Notes under the pieces: model-generated
What the model was told of the DNA's origin: nothing
Seen by the model: only the letters and a program-made list of their open reading frames with translations
The model's database searches: none
Shown here: piece after piece, positions 1 to 8,131 of the stretch
Layout of the letters: each line of letters begins with the position of its first letter
How positions within the stretch are numbered: position 1 is the stretch's first letter
Assembly: GCA_030649305.1 (NCBI GenBank)
Contig: JAUSFV010000028.1
Coordinates: forward strand, 1-38,539
Source of the DNA: a bacterium
GTDB taxonomy: Bacteria; Patescibacteriota; Minisyncoccia; Sungbacterales; GWA2-42-14
DNA: 38,539 bases
Direction: 5' to 3'
Position numbers and translations under genes: made by a program

Positions 1-912
1 ATTTGCGGCATCCAGTATCCGTTTTGTGGAGCGGTAGTTTTCATCCAGTATGATGATTTTTGCTTCGGGCCAGTCCTTTTCAAAATTTAAAATATTTCTG
101 AAGTCAGCGTTGCGAAAGCTGTAAATGGATTGCGCGTCGTCTCCCACCACGGCGAGGTTGCGATATTTTTTTGCAAGCAGTCGGACCAGCCGGTACTGCG
201 CGGTATTTGTATCTTGATATTCGTCCACATGAATATATCGGAAGCGGTCCTGATATGTTTCAAGAATATCGGGATGCGTTTCAAAAAGTTCCACAGCCTT
301 CATGACGAGGTCGTCAAAGTCAAGCGCGTTTGCATCCATAAGGTGCTTTTGATATTGGGCGTATATTTTATAAACCGTTTGCGGGAAGGGTTCACTTGAA
401 TGTTTTCCTTCAAATGCTTCGGGCGCGATGCATTCGCTCTTGAGGCGCGAGATCATGTGGCCGATCATCCCGGGGGAAAATTGTTTTATATTGATATCAA
501 GCTCTTTCATCGTTTCTTTCAGAAGCCCGAGCGAATCATCTTCGTCATAAATCGTAAAATATTTCGTGAACCCAAGTTTTGTTGCTTCATTGCGGAGTAT
601 GCGAACGCAAAAAGCATGGAAGGTGCCAACATACGGCAGGGCGTCAGTCGCAAAGCGCGCGTCGTTTGGCGATTCGCGCTTAGCGCTTAGCAGGGAGCGC
701 ACACGACTTCTCATCTCGTCCGCCGCTTTGTTTGTGAAGGTAATGGCAAGAATGTTCTCAGGTCCGATGCCTTGCGAGATAAGATGGGCGATCCGATGGG
801 TAAGGGCCTTGGTTTTACCCGAACCTGCGCCCGCGATAATTAAAAGCGGACCCTCGGTTGCGAGGACCGCCTCTTTTTGCTGCTGGTTAAGGTCTTTGAG
901 GACGGCGTCCAT
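1..912 (-). CDS. UvrD/PcrA-type superfamily 1 DNA helicase, 5' part (gene runs off the window)
   Basis: ATP-dependent 3'-5' DNA helicase of the UvrD/Rep/PcrA family, acting in repair and in removing stalled complexes from DNA. The track does not list this frame because it runs off the left edge. I translated the minus strand from the ATG at 912 and it stays open for 304 codons. Visible helicase motifs in order are LNQQQKEAV (Q motif), AGAGSGKT (Walker A, about residue 27), GTFHAFC (Ia region), VDEYQDTN (motif II), GDDAQSIYSFR (motif III) and ENYRS (motif IV). The C-terminal 2A/2B part is outside the window, so PcrA, UvrD and Rep cannot be separated. No SD is visible before the start. The upstream DNA is a repeat-rich AT stretch. 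Confidence 0.93.
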   Translation of the reverse strand, partial: MDAVLKDLNQQQKEAVLATEGPLLIIAGAGSGKTKALTHRIAHLISQGIGPENILAITFTNKAADEMRSRVRSLLSAKRESPNDARFATDALPYVGTFHAFCVRILRNEATKLGFTKYFTIYDEDDSLGLLKETMKELDINIKQFSPGMIGHMISRLKSECIAPEAFEGKHSSEPFPQTVYKIYAQYQKHLMDANALDFDDLVMKAVELFETHPDILETYQDRFRYIHVDEYQDTNTAQYRLVRLLAKKYRNLAVVGDDAQSIYSFRNADFRNILNFEKDWPEAKIIILDENYRSTKRILDAAN

Positions 913-923
913 GCTGAAAGCAT

Positions 924-1030
924 ATCTTAGAATTTAGAATCTAGAAAGTAGAATGTAGAATGACGAAAATGCTTTGTTTTTCTTTCGTTTTTCTTCTACT
1001 TTTTATTTTCTACTCTCTACATTCTTTAAA
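924..1030. repeat. AT-rich short-unit palindromic repeat upstream of the helicase gene
   Basis: Degenerate units such as tagaat, tagaaag and gtagaatg on the left are answered by ttctactt, ttctactc and ctacattctt on the right. The stretch can fold into a long imperfect hairpin between the helicase start and the LysM gene. It has the same design as the other start-proximal repeats in the window: 7-8 nt units arranged as an inverted repeat. The rest of 1031-1203 shows no convincing promoter or gene. Confidence 0.5.
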
Positions 1031-1203
1031 GTTTTCCTGTGGACAAGCGGGTTGTCTTCCCGGCTCCAGCGAGGTAGGATAAAGGCAAGACTTTATCGGT
1101 CGTTTTTTATTGTCTGAGTGGTTAAAACGCAAGTAAAACCTTCATTTTCTAGAGAAAAAACATTATCAGAAACTTCTCTTTCCCGCTACGGAGCGTTGGT
1201 TCG

Positions 1204-2328
1204 TTGGTTGGCACACCGCGGCGGGGTATCAAAATTGAAAAAAAGCCTATCTTTACGCTTCTTTTCCAAAAGGAGCTTTTGTCATTTTTGGGGATATTTT
1301 TTGGTTTTTCTCTTATAATTTCTTTTCCCGTGAGCGCACATGCGGGGTTTTTTAGTGATATTGTTGACTTTTTCAGCGGTTCGGAAACCGGAGAAGAGGC
1401 ATCCCTTCTTTCTTCTCCCTTTATCCAAGAATTGGAAGCGGCAGAGCCGCCGGAGTCGTCGTTCGCTCAAAAAAATGAATTGCCTGCCGGAGGAAAACCG
1501 GATGTGCCCGCGCTGGTACTTCTGCAGGAGAGCGCCCTGGTTGCTCCCTCCAACCCGCTCGGGAGAATTGAGGACGGTATCGGGGGATCCGACCTAATCT
1601 ATCTCTATACGGTAAGCGAGGGTGATACGCTTTCTTCTATCGCGCGGCGGTTTCAGGTTTCCGTGAATACGATTCTTTGGGCGAATGAAATTAAAAATTC
1701 GCGGAGCATCAAGGCGGGCGATAAACTTGTCATTCTCCCCGTAACGGGGATTCAATACGAAGTGAAAAAAGGCGATACCATTTCTACCATTGCAAAAAAA
1801 TATAAAGGGAACGAAGAGGACATTCTGGCGTTTAATGGCCTCCTGCCGGGCGATTCGCTTGAAGCGGGAAGCGAAATTATTATTCCCGACGGTGAAATTC
1901 AAATTCAAATCGTAGCGCCCTCATCCGCGCCGTCTTATATCGGCCGCCTTCCCGAAATTTTTGGATACTATATGCGTCCGATTGCGGGTGGCAGAAACCC
2001 CCGTGTTACAAAAAAGAACCCGCAAGGGATTCATGGAAATAATGGTGTTGATATTGCGATTGCCTGCGGAACGTCGATTGTAGCATCGGCCCAGGGTACG
2101 GTGATTGTTGCGCGTTCATCCGGCTGGAACGGAGGGTACGGACGCTATGTGGTTATCGCACATCCGAACGGAACGCAAACACTCTACGGCCACGACAGCA
2201 GAGTTCTCGTATCGGTTGGTCAGAGCGTTGCACAGGGACAGCAAATCGCAACCGTGGGTTCTACGGGCAACTCAACCGGATGCCATGTTCATTTTGAAGT
2301 GAGAGGAGCGAAGAATCCGGTATGGTAG
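1204..2328 (+). CDS. Secreted LysM-M23 peptidoglycan endopeptidase
   Basis: Predicted exported cell-wall hydrolase. The N-terminus carries a hydrophobic segment ending in a signal-like FPVSAHAG (about residues 25-45). A low-complexity linker follows, then two LysM repeats (YTVSEGDTLSSIARRF and YEVKKGDTISTIAKKY) that bind peptidoglycan. The C-terminal M23 domain keeps the zinc ligands: H277 and D283 in HGNNGVD, and H361/H363 in CHVHFEV, with YGHDSRV between them. Role: cleaving peptide cross-links during growth or division. The start is uncertain. TTG 1204 is the only usual start codon before the signal region, and the frame is open back to 1153. A different frame (GTG 1118 onward) looks coding until an A-run near 1240, so an N-terminal frameshift is possible. 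Confidence 0.85.
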   Translation: MVGTPRRGIKIEKKPIFTLLFQKELLSFLGIFFGFSLIISFPVSAHAGFFSDIVDFFSGSETGEEASLLSSPFIQELEAAEPPESSFAQKNELPAGGKPDVPALVLLQESALVAPSNPLGRIEDGIGGSDLIYLYTVSEGDTLSSIARRFQVSVNTILWANEIKNSRSIKAGDKLVILPVTGIQYEVKKGDTISTIAKKYKGNEEDILAFNGLLPGDSLEAGSEIIIPDGEIQIQIVAPSSAPSYIGRLPEIFGYYMRPIAGGRNPRVTKKNPQGIHGNNGVDIAIACGTSIVASAQGTVIVARSSGWNGGYGRYVVIAHPNGTQTLYGHDSRVLVSVGQSVAQGQQIATVGSTGNSTGCHVHFEVRGAKNPVW

Positions 2329-2360
2329 AAGCTTGTAGGAATTAGCTTGTAGCTAGTTTT

Positions 2361-3887
2361 CTAATCTTGTCTTGGTCGGTACTGTAATGCTTCTGCAACG
2401 TCTGATACTAAAATCTCCTCGTGTCCTTCCAGGTCCGCAATGGTGCGGGCCGTTTTTATTGTGCGAAAGTATGCTCTTGGCGACATGTTGTGCTGGTGAT
2501 ACGCGCGCTCAAGCGTTTTTTGTACGTCGGGCGCAATTGTGCAGAATTTTTTAATGTCCTTCAGCCCCATTTCGCTGTTGGTAAGTATGGTGGTGCCGGC
2601 AAATCGCTCTTTCTGCCGCGCGCGCGCCGATTCGGTGCTTACGCGTACCTCTTTACTCGTTTTGCCGTCGGGTGCTCCCTCCAATTTTTCATATTCAATG
2701 TGCGGTACCTCAAGGCACATATCAATGCGGTCCAAAATCGGTCCCGAAATTTTCTTGCGATATTTTCCGATGGCGCCCGGGGAGCACGCGCAATCCTTTT
2801 TGGGGTTGCGGTAATTGCCGCAGGGGCAGGGGTTCATGGTGGCGATAAAGATGAATGACGCGGGAAACGAAATCGCGCCTTGTGCCCGTGCCACGGTGAT
2901 TGTTTTATCTTCCAGGGGTTGCCGCAACGCTTCCATCACGGGGCGTTGGAATTCGGGAAACTCATCAAGAAATAATACGCCGCGGTGCGCCAAGGTCATC
3001 TCGCCCGGGCGCAGGGATGCTCCGCCGCCCGTGATGGCAACCGATGACGCGGTATGGTGCGGGTTGCGGAACGGACGCTCGCGAATACACGAATCCATAT
3101 CTTTTAAAAGTCCCGCGACGCTATAAATGGAAGTAACTTCAATAATTTCGTCGCGCGTCATTGCGGGTAAAATTGAGGGAAGCGCTTTTGCAAGAATTGT
3201 TTTCCCCGTGCCGGGCGGCCCCTCAAACAAGAGATTGTGTCCGCCGGCTGCCGCAATTTCAAGAGCGCGTTTTGCCGCCTCCTGTCCGCGGATATGTACG
3301 AGGTCGTAATCCCATTCTTTCTCTTCCGTATTCCATGCGGGCGCCGAGTATGGCTCTTTTGTCGCGGTGCCCTCAAGCACGCCGAGAAGTTCTTTTAAAT
3401 GTTCCACTTCAAAAATGGTAACGCCCTCAATTAGGCTTGCTTCAGCACCGTTTCCTTTTGGAAGAAAAATTGTATTAAAGCCAAGTTTCTTTGCTGATAC
3501 GGCAATGGGGAGGGCGCCTTTTACGGGTTTAATCGCGCCATCAAGCCCAAGCTCTCCGATAAACATTTTTTTCTCCGGAGCAAATTGCGTCTGCCCTGAC
3601 GCGAGTAAAAATCCGAGGGCAATGGGCACGTCAAAGGCGGGACCTTCTTTTTTGAGGTCTGCGGGCGCTAAATTAATAATCACGCGCTGGGATTCTTTGT
3701 GTGGGGGCCGTGCGCCTACGTGTTTTACGGCAGAGCCGATGCGCTCGCGCGATTCCTGAATTTCTTTGTCAGCCAAGCCCACAATAGAAAAAATATGCAG
3801 ACCGGGCGATAGGTCCACTTCAATCGTAATCGGTTTTGCATGAAGCCCTACGACTTGCGCGGAGGAGAGTTTAATCATATTCCCCAT
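2361..3887 (-). CDS. comM: YifB/ComM-family Mg-chelatase-like AAA+ ATPase
   Basis: AAA+ protein of the ComM/YifB family. ComM is a hexameric helicase that promotes branch migration during integration of DNA taken up by natural transformation. Seen: an N-terminal ChlI/Lon-like domain (residues 1 to about 170), Walker A EGPPGTGKT (about 220), the family motif NPHHTASSVA, Walker B GVLFLDEFPEF, a cysteine cluster NPCPCG...DCACSP, the arginine region GPILDRIDM, and a C-terminal Mg_chelatase_C domain with SPRAYFRTIKTARTIADLEG. The length (508 aa) is normal. The ATG at 3878 (MIKLSS) is an alternative start. In Patescibacteria this gene accompanies type IV pili and competence proteins, which fits DNA uptake, but none of those genes is adjacent here. 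Confidence 0.93.
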   Translation of the reverse strand: MGNMIKLSSAQVVGLHAKPITIEVDLSPGLHIFSIVGLADKEIQESRERIGSAVKHVGARPPHKESQRVIINLAPADLKKEGPAFDVPIALGFLLASGQTQFAPEKKMFIGELGLDGAIKPVKGALPIAVSAKKLGFNTIFLPKGNGAEASLIEGVTIFEVEHLKELLGVLEGTATKEPYSAPAWNTEEKEWDYDLVHIRGQEAAKRALEIAAAGGHNLLFEGPPGTGKTILAKALPSILPAMTRDEIIEVTSIYSVAGLLKDMDSCIRERPFRNPHHTASSVAITGGGASLRPGEMTLAHRGVLFLDEFPEFQRPVMEALRQPLEDKTITVARAQGAISFPASFIFIATMNPCPCGNYRNPKKDCACSPGAIGKYRKKISGPILDRIDMCLEVPHIEYEKLEGAPDGKTSKEVRVSTESARARQKERFAGTTILTNSEMGLKDIKKFCTIAPDVQKTLERAYHQHNMSPRAYFRTIKTARTIADLEGHEEILVSDVAEALQYRPRQD

Positions 3888-3935
3888 TGGTAGCAGAGTG
3901 GCGGGAGGGTGTCAAAACCTAAGATTTATTCGTAA

Positions 3936-3972
3936 TAAAAAAACCGAGAAATGTTCTCGGATATAATTTTTA
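3936..3972 (-). terminator. Intrinsic terminator of the 3970-4365 membrane gene
   Basis: On the minus strand the stem CCGAGAA / TTCTCGG with a short loop is followed by a run of seven T. It starts just after the stop codon of the small membrane protein gene and precedes comM. Confidence 0.85.
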
Positions 3973-4365
3973 ATGTCTTGACCAATTAATTTTTATTTTC
4001 GGCGCATGTTTTTCAAGAAATGGCCAAATGATGATATACCAAAACGTGCCAAGCCCCCAGAGCGCTCCCCAGCTTACGAGGAAGTTGAGAATTGAAAAAA
4101 TATTCCACCCTCCGATATTCCACAAAATATCAAAAAGATATCTGAAGATAAGCGGGCGGTACAGAAATGTGAGCACCATTGAGCTCCAGCCGATAAGGCA
4201 AAAGGCGCATTTGGATGCGTATCCGGTCCACGGGTGAATCCGGTCGCAATATTTTCTTACGGGTTCGGTCATTACCGACTTTGCAATATAGATTGCGCAT
4301 ATCGCTATCGCGGGAGCAAGAAACATGACGCGCAGGAGATTTTCCAGAAGATTGCAGGATGGCAT
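3970..4365 (-). CDS. Small polytopic membrane protein of unknown function
   Basis: 131 aa with about three hydrophobic segments (residues 10-30, 55-80 and 90-118). A short cysteine motif KCAFCLIGW near residue 53 resembles the CxFCxxxW signature of DUF1360-like membrane proteins, but I cannot confirm membership. The gene stands alone. It has a TTGACC-17-TACAAA promoter at 4409-4437, an AGGAG SD 7 nt before the ATG, and its own hairpin terminator. This belongs to the well-formed promoter/SD class seen for most unfamiliar genes in the window. Confidence 0.75.
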   Translation of the reverse strand: MPSCNLLENLLRVMFLAPAIAICAIYIAKSVMTEPVRKYCDRIHPWTGYASKCAFCLIGWSSMVLTFLYRPLIFRYLFDILWNIGGWNIFSILNFLVSWGALWGLGTFWYIIIWPFLEKHAPKIKINWSRH

Positions 4366-4408
4366 TGTTATGCTCCTCTGTTTTGATGTTTAAGGATCGT
4401 TGAGGTCA

Positions 4409-4437
4409 TTTGTAGCAAAAATACGGCGCGGGGTCAA
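4409..4437 (-). promoter_or_regulatory. Promoter of the 3970-4365 membrane gene
   Basis: Minus-strand TTGACC, 17-nt spacer, TACAAA. The predicted transcript start leaves a leader of roughly 35 nt containing the AGGAG SD. Confidence 0.65.
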
Positions 4438-4464
4438 GAAAAAAGCCCGCGCGGGCTTTTTTGA
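4438..4464 (-). terminator. Terminator of the 4481-5350 gene
   Basis: GCCCGC/GCGGGC stem flanked by A6 and T6, so it could act in both directions. It lies 3' of the minus-strand gene ending at 4481. Confidence 0.8.
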
Positions 4465-4480
4465 TTCATGTCTTTCTTGG

Positions 4481-5350
4481 TCAGTTTGTCTCAAATAGTC
4501 GGTTAATAATAACCTCCATTGCTTTTTCGGAAGTGGTGATTACCAAATATTTTTTTACGTTAAACAGGAAATAGCCGACACCTAAGTCCTCCGAGCGCGA
4601 GAGCGAAAGAAAACGATAGTTGATATTGCGATAACTCTTATCCACAAAAACGCCAATAGCTGACTCGGGAAGCTGTCCCAAGAAAAAGGGTTCCAGGTCG
4701 CGTTGAATGGTCGGTTCCCACGCGAGCATTTGTTGTAAAGAGCGCGCGCCGTCTTTTGAAAGAAAGAGTGCGCCGAATCGCGTTGCCCCGTTGTCGGAAT
4801 ATAAAAACGGGTGAAGGGCTGAAGTGTGGTTTGTGTAAAATTCGGGCGGGGGTTTGGCGCCAATTGCTTTGAAGAACGTTTCGGGGATAAAGAGAATCGC
4901 ACCCTCCGCTTCCAGTATCCGCATATCAAGTTTTGTTACGATGCCGTCGCGCTCATTATCTTCGCCGAGTGCCTGAAGGTTTCGTATGAGATCTGTATTG
5001 CTCCGTGCCAAAACCGTTTTTGTTTTTTCTGCAGCAAAAATGGATTTTGGCGGCGTGATGATGCTGCCCCCGCCGTTTGTTTCTCCTTCGCTAAAATATC
5101 GGAATGTCCAATATCCTCCCCCGCCGAGAATAAGTAATATCGCAAGCGCTGCTACAAGCGGCAGCCATCGCGGTTTTGATTTTAATTTATAGCCCGGTTC
5201 CTGCGCTAATCCATCTGGCCTCATTTCCTGCGTCAAGATGGAAAGCAGAGAGGGCTTTGTTTCTTTGAGGTAATCCGCGACATCGGTCTTCATGGTTCTA
5301 ATTCCAGCTTCCCCTTTTGCGGCCTCTTCTTTTTTGAGTTCTTCAGGCAT
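4481..5350 (-). CDS. Single-pass membrane protein, unknown function
   Basis: 289 aa. A charged cytoplasmic N-terminus (residues 1-60, KKEEAAKGE and similar) is followed by one TM helix (WLPLVAALAILLILGGGGYW, about 62-81), then a glycine-rich linker and an extracytoplasmic domain of about 190 residues. I recognise no enzymatic motif in the outer domain. This architecture is common among unannotated Parcubacteria proteins. There is no SD. The sequence immediately before the ATG is the short-unit repeat GGATTTAGGATTTAGAAT, so translation initiation must rely on something other than SD pairing. It lies downstream of pnp, separated by a multi-hairpin region. Confidence 0.7.
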   Translation of the reverse strand: MPEELKKEEAAKGEAGIRTMKTDVADYLKETKPSLLSILTQEMRPDGLAQEPGYKLKSKPRWLPLVAALAILLILGGGGYWTFRYFSEGETNGGGSIITPPKSIFAAEKTKTVLARSNTDLIRNLQALGEDNERDGIVTKLDMRILEAEGAILFIPETFFKAIGAKPPPEFYTNHTSALHPFLYSDNGATRFGALFLSKDGARSLQQMLAWEPTIQRDLEPFFLGQLPESAIGVFVDKSYRNINYRFLSLSRSEDLGVGYFLFNVKKYLVITTSEKAMEVIINRLFETN

Positions 5351-5398
5351 AGCACAAAAATTCTAAATCCTAAATCCGAAATCCCGATTTTGTCTCCG
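5351..5398. repeat. Start-proximal short-unit repeat before the 4481-5350 gene
   Basis: Minus-strand units ATTTCGG, ATTTAGG and ATTTAGAAT end a few nt before the ATG at 5350. Related units (tttagagtttagaatttcgg) lie at 5549-5570 on the other side of the palindrome cluster and may pair with it. Confidence 0.5.
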
Positions 5399-5510
5399 CA
5401 ACACGGAGCGACAAAATCGAGGATCCTCGATTCGTCCATCGTGTTCTGCACGAGACGAATCGGGACAAATTTTAAATTCTCCGCCGAAGGCGGATCCGCC
5501 TTCGGCGGAA
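5383..5510. repeat. Nested palindrome cluster (three-way junction plus a 30-nt perfect palindrome)
   Basis: Outer arms CCCGATT (5383-5389) and AATCGGG (5458-5464) enclose two hairpins: CGATTTTGTC/GACAAAATCG and CGATTCGTC/GACGAATCG, the latter with inner TCGTG/CACGA. An 18-nt perfect palindrome (5415-5432, centre GAGGATCCTC) sits between them. A separate 30-nt perfect palindrome follows at 5480-5509. It lies 3' of pnp and could serve as a stable RNA 3' end or a cruciform. Confidence 0.75.
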
Positions 5511-5557
5511 AAAATTCAAACGCGCCAAGCCCGCATTTTTTCGTGTTAGTTTAGAGT

Positions 5558-7687
5558 TTAGAATTTCGGATTTTTCTCAGGAGGATATCTCCCCGGAACT
5601 CGCTTCAATGACAAATTAATTCTTCCCTGATCATCAATCTCTTTTACGAGCACAGGAATGACATCTCCTATCTTTACTATATCAGTTACCCTCTCTACCC
5701 GCCACGGGGCGAGTTCCGAAATATGCACCATGCCCTCTTGTCTGGGCGCCACTTCCACCATCACCCCGAATTCAAAGACGCGCGTCACTTTTCCTTCAAG
5801 CAATTCACCCGCTTTGATTTCTTTTGTTACGTTTTTTACCAGGGCAAGCGCTTTGTCCATTCCCTCTTTATTGTCGGAAGTAATAAAGACCGTGCCGTCG
5901 TCTTCAATATCAATTTGCACACCGGTCTCGGCAATAATGCCATTGATGATTTTTCCGCCGGGGCCGATGAGCGCCCCGATTTTTTCAGGATTAATTTTAA
6001 GGACAATAATGCGCGGGGCGTTCGGGGAAAGGTCGGGGCGGTGCTCTGCGATGGCTTCCGACATTACGGCAAGAATTTCTTCGCGGGCTTTTCGTGTCTG
6101 CGCGAATGTTTCTTTAATCATACGCATGGTGACACCCTCAATTTTTACGTCCATCTGGAGTGCGGTAATACCGTCTTTGGTGCCCGCCGCTTTAAAATCC
6201 ATATCGCCATGATGGTCTTCGGGACCCTGAATGTCGGTCAAGATTTTATAGTTTTTTCCCGTCTCATCCATCACCAAGCCCATCGCAACCCCGCCAACAT
6301 GTTTTTTAATCGGAACCCCGCCGTCCATCAGTGCAAGTGAAGAGCCGCAGACAGATGCCATGGATGAGGAGCCGTTGGATGAAAGAATTTCGGAAACCAA
6401 ACGAATGGTATATGGAAATTCTTCCCGTGGCGGAAGGAGGGGTGTTACCGCTTTTTGCGCGAGCGCTCCGTGTCCAATTTCTCTGCGTCCCGGCCCGCGC
6501 ATCGGTTTAATTTCGCCGACGGAGAAAGGCGGGAAGTTGTAGTGGTGCAGAAAGCGGCGCTTGGTGCGAACCTCCATGCCCTCAATGATTTGTTCATCCC
6601 CCGGGGCGCCGAGCGTGAGTATGGTGAGCGCCTGTGTCTGTCCGCGAACAAAAAGAGCGGAGCCATGTACGCGCGGGAGTAACGCAATTTCCGCGGAAAG
6701 GTCGCGAAGCTCATCCGGCTTTCGTCCATCCGGGCGTTCGCCTTTTTCAATGATGCGGCGGTGAATAATCGCATTTATTTCTTCTTCAAAAATGTGTTCT
6801 GCCGCAACACGCGAAAATACCTCTGTGTGGTTTTCAGCGCCATCTTTGAGCCATTCTTGTTTAAGGAGAGCAACTTTGTCCTGGCGCAGAACTTTATCGT
6901 GTTCATAAATCGCGTCCTCAAGGCGTTTGGCAAAATGCTTTTTCATTACGTCAATCAGCTCTTTTGGCAATTCAGGGAACGCAATCTTCATTTTTTTGGG
7001 CGCGTGTTTTTCAATGATGGATTTCTGGAACGCGATGAGTTTTCGAAATTCAGCTTCCGCGTGTGCCATTGCCGCGATTACATCATCTTCCGGCGCCTCA
7101 AGCGCCCCGCCCTCAATCATGTTGATTTTGGTTTCTGTTCCTGCAACCACGATATCAAGGTCGGATGCGGCGCGCTCTTCAAATGTTGGGTTTGTAATGA
7201 GCGTGCCATTCGCGCGCCCCACGCGTACTCCCGCAATAGGCCCGCTCCACGGAATCGGGGATAACGCAATTGCAAGAGAAGCCCCAAGCATCGCCGCGAT
7301 GTCGGGGTCGTTTTTTTCATCCATAGAAAGCACGGTAATAACAACTTGCACGTCATTTCGGAGGCGCAAATCAAAGCGCGGGCGGATGGTGCGGTCAATG
7401 AGGCGTGCTACAAGCATTGCTTCTTCCGACGGACGCGTTTCGCGTTTGACAAAACGCGACCCCAAAATTTTTCCTGCCGCATAAAATTTCTCTTCGTATT
7501 CCACCATCAGCGGAAAATAATCACCCCCCTCTTTGGGTTCTTTTCTCATGACGGCGGTGGCAAGCAGGGTGGTGTCGCCGTTTTTAATTAAAACACGGCC
7601 GTGCGCTTGTTCGGCCAGTTTCGTGAGTATGACTTCAAACCGGGAATTGCCCAGTTCGATAGAATATGATGCTTCTTTCTCTTTCAT
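5558..7687 (-). CDS. pnp: Polyribonucleotide nucleotidyltransferase (PNPase)
   Basis: Phosphorolytic 3'-5' exoribonuclease of mRNA decay that forms a trimeric ring. Two RNase PH domains are present, with the second core showing GDMDFKAAGTKDGITALQMD (catalytic Asp region). A KH domain (IGALIGPGGKIIN) and a C-terminal S1 domain (GKVTRVFEFGVMVEV) follow. I prefer the ATG at 7687 (MKEKEASYSIELGN) because the family begins about there. The track's ATG at 7777 adds an unconserved basic stretch. The length from 7687 (709 aa) matches the family. rpsO lies upstream on the same strand, as in many bacteria, but with an NYN nuclease gene and a small TM gene between. Confidence 0.95.
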   Translation of the reverse strand: MKEKEASYSIELGNSRFEVILTKLAEQAHGRVLIKNGDTTLLATAVMRKEPKEGGDYFPLMVEYEEKFYAAGKILGSRFVKRETRPSEEAMLVARLIDRTIRPRFDLRLRNDVQVVITVLSMDEKNDPDIAAMLGASLAIALSPIPWSGPIAGVRVGRANGTLITNPTFEERAASDLDIVVAGTETKINMIEGGALEAPEDDVIAAMAHAEAEFRKLIAFQKSIIEKHAPKKMKIAFPELPKELIDVMKKHFAKRLEDAIYEHDKVLRQDKVALLKQEWLKDGAENHTEVFSRVAAEHIFEEEINAIIHRRIIEKGERPDGRKPDELRDLSAEIALLPRVHGSALFVRGQTQALTILTLGAPGDEQIIEGMEVRTKRRFLHHYNFPPFSVGEIKPMRGPGRREIGHGALAQKAVTPLLPPREEFPYTIRLVSEILSSNGSSSMASVCGSSLALMDGGVPIKKHVGGVAMGLVMDETGKNYKILTDIQGPEDHHGDMDFKAAGTKDGITALQMDVKIEGVTMRMIKETFAQTRKAREEILAVMSEAIAEHRPDLSPNAPRIIVLKINPEKIGALIGPGGKIINGIIAETGVQIDIEDDGTVFITSDNKEGMDKALALVKNVTKEIKAGELLEGKVTRVFEFGVMVEVAPRQEGMVHISELAPWRVERVTDIVKIGDVIPVLVKEIDDQGRINLSLKRVPGRYPPEKNPKF

Positions 7688-7741
7688 ATACTCTTTGCCA
7701 AAACGCAAAGAGAGAGTACGTTCGGGGGTAGGAGGCCTCCG

Positions 7742-7789
7742 AATTTTTCGTCTTTGGGCGCGATGCTTCGTGCGCAAGGATGAAAAATT
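7742..7789 (-). promoter_or_regulatory. Hairpin in the pnp leader region
   Basis: AATTTTTC and GAAAAATT form the base of a stem with further internal pairing (TCCTTGCGC against GCGCCCAAAGA) upstream of the preferred pnp start. In E. coli, PNPase controls itself through a structured leader. Here that role is only an inference from position. Confidence 0.35.
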
Positions 7790-7862
7790 CGATTATGGTA
7801 GTGCCTCTTTGTTCCGAGAGTACGTCTTGGTTTGCGTATTTGGTGTTATTTATACATATTAA

Positions 7863-8111
7863 TTAAGTTGTTGGCGGTTTAGCTTGTCGTGTAAAACTAA
7901 TAAGTATTTTGGCTACGAAAACAATAAATATTATAAGCCCAACAACACCCCATATTCTCTCGAGAAACACAGTTCGTTGCTGTGCTTCAAGTTGCATTTT
8001 AAATATATCAATACTTCCTCGGCACATTTCGCTCCCTTCTCCGTATTGGGCGCATATGTCAACGACAGCATTTATCCGTTCTTGATTTTTTGCTATTTCA
8101 CTTCCGTTCAT
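7863..8111 (-). CDS. Small single-TM protein, unknown function
   Basis: 82 aa. The N-terminal half is hydrophilic and predicted helical, with two cysteines (DICAQYGEGSEMCRG). The C-terminal half holds one TM helix (IWGVVGLIIFIVFVAKILISF). It lies between the NYN gene (21-nt gap) and pnp and is probably co-transcribed with them. No SD and no recognised domain. Coding character is supported by the clean hydrophobic segment and the tight spacing to the NYN gene. Confidence 0.6.
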   Translation of the reverse strand: MNGSEIAKNQERINAVVDICAQYGEGSEMCRGSIDIFKMQLEAQQRTVFLERIWGVVGLIIFIVFVAKILISFTRQAKPPTT

Positions 8112-8131
8112 TATCGCATTTTTTTATTTGC

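Noticed and set aside
87-937. Plus- and minus-strand track ORFs over the first 0.9 kb
   Set aside because: They are shadows of the minus-strand UvrD-type helicase frame, which shows ordered helicase motifs.
1021-1117. TGTGGACAA near 1040 considered as a DnaA box and replication origin
   Set aside because: Only one imperfect box, no dnaA or dnaN nearby, and no cluster. gyrA alone does not mark an origin in this group.
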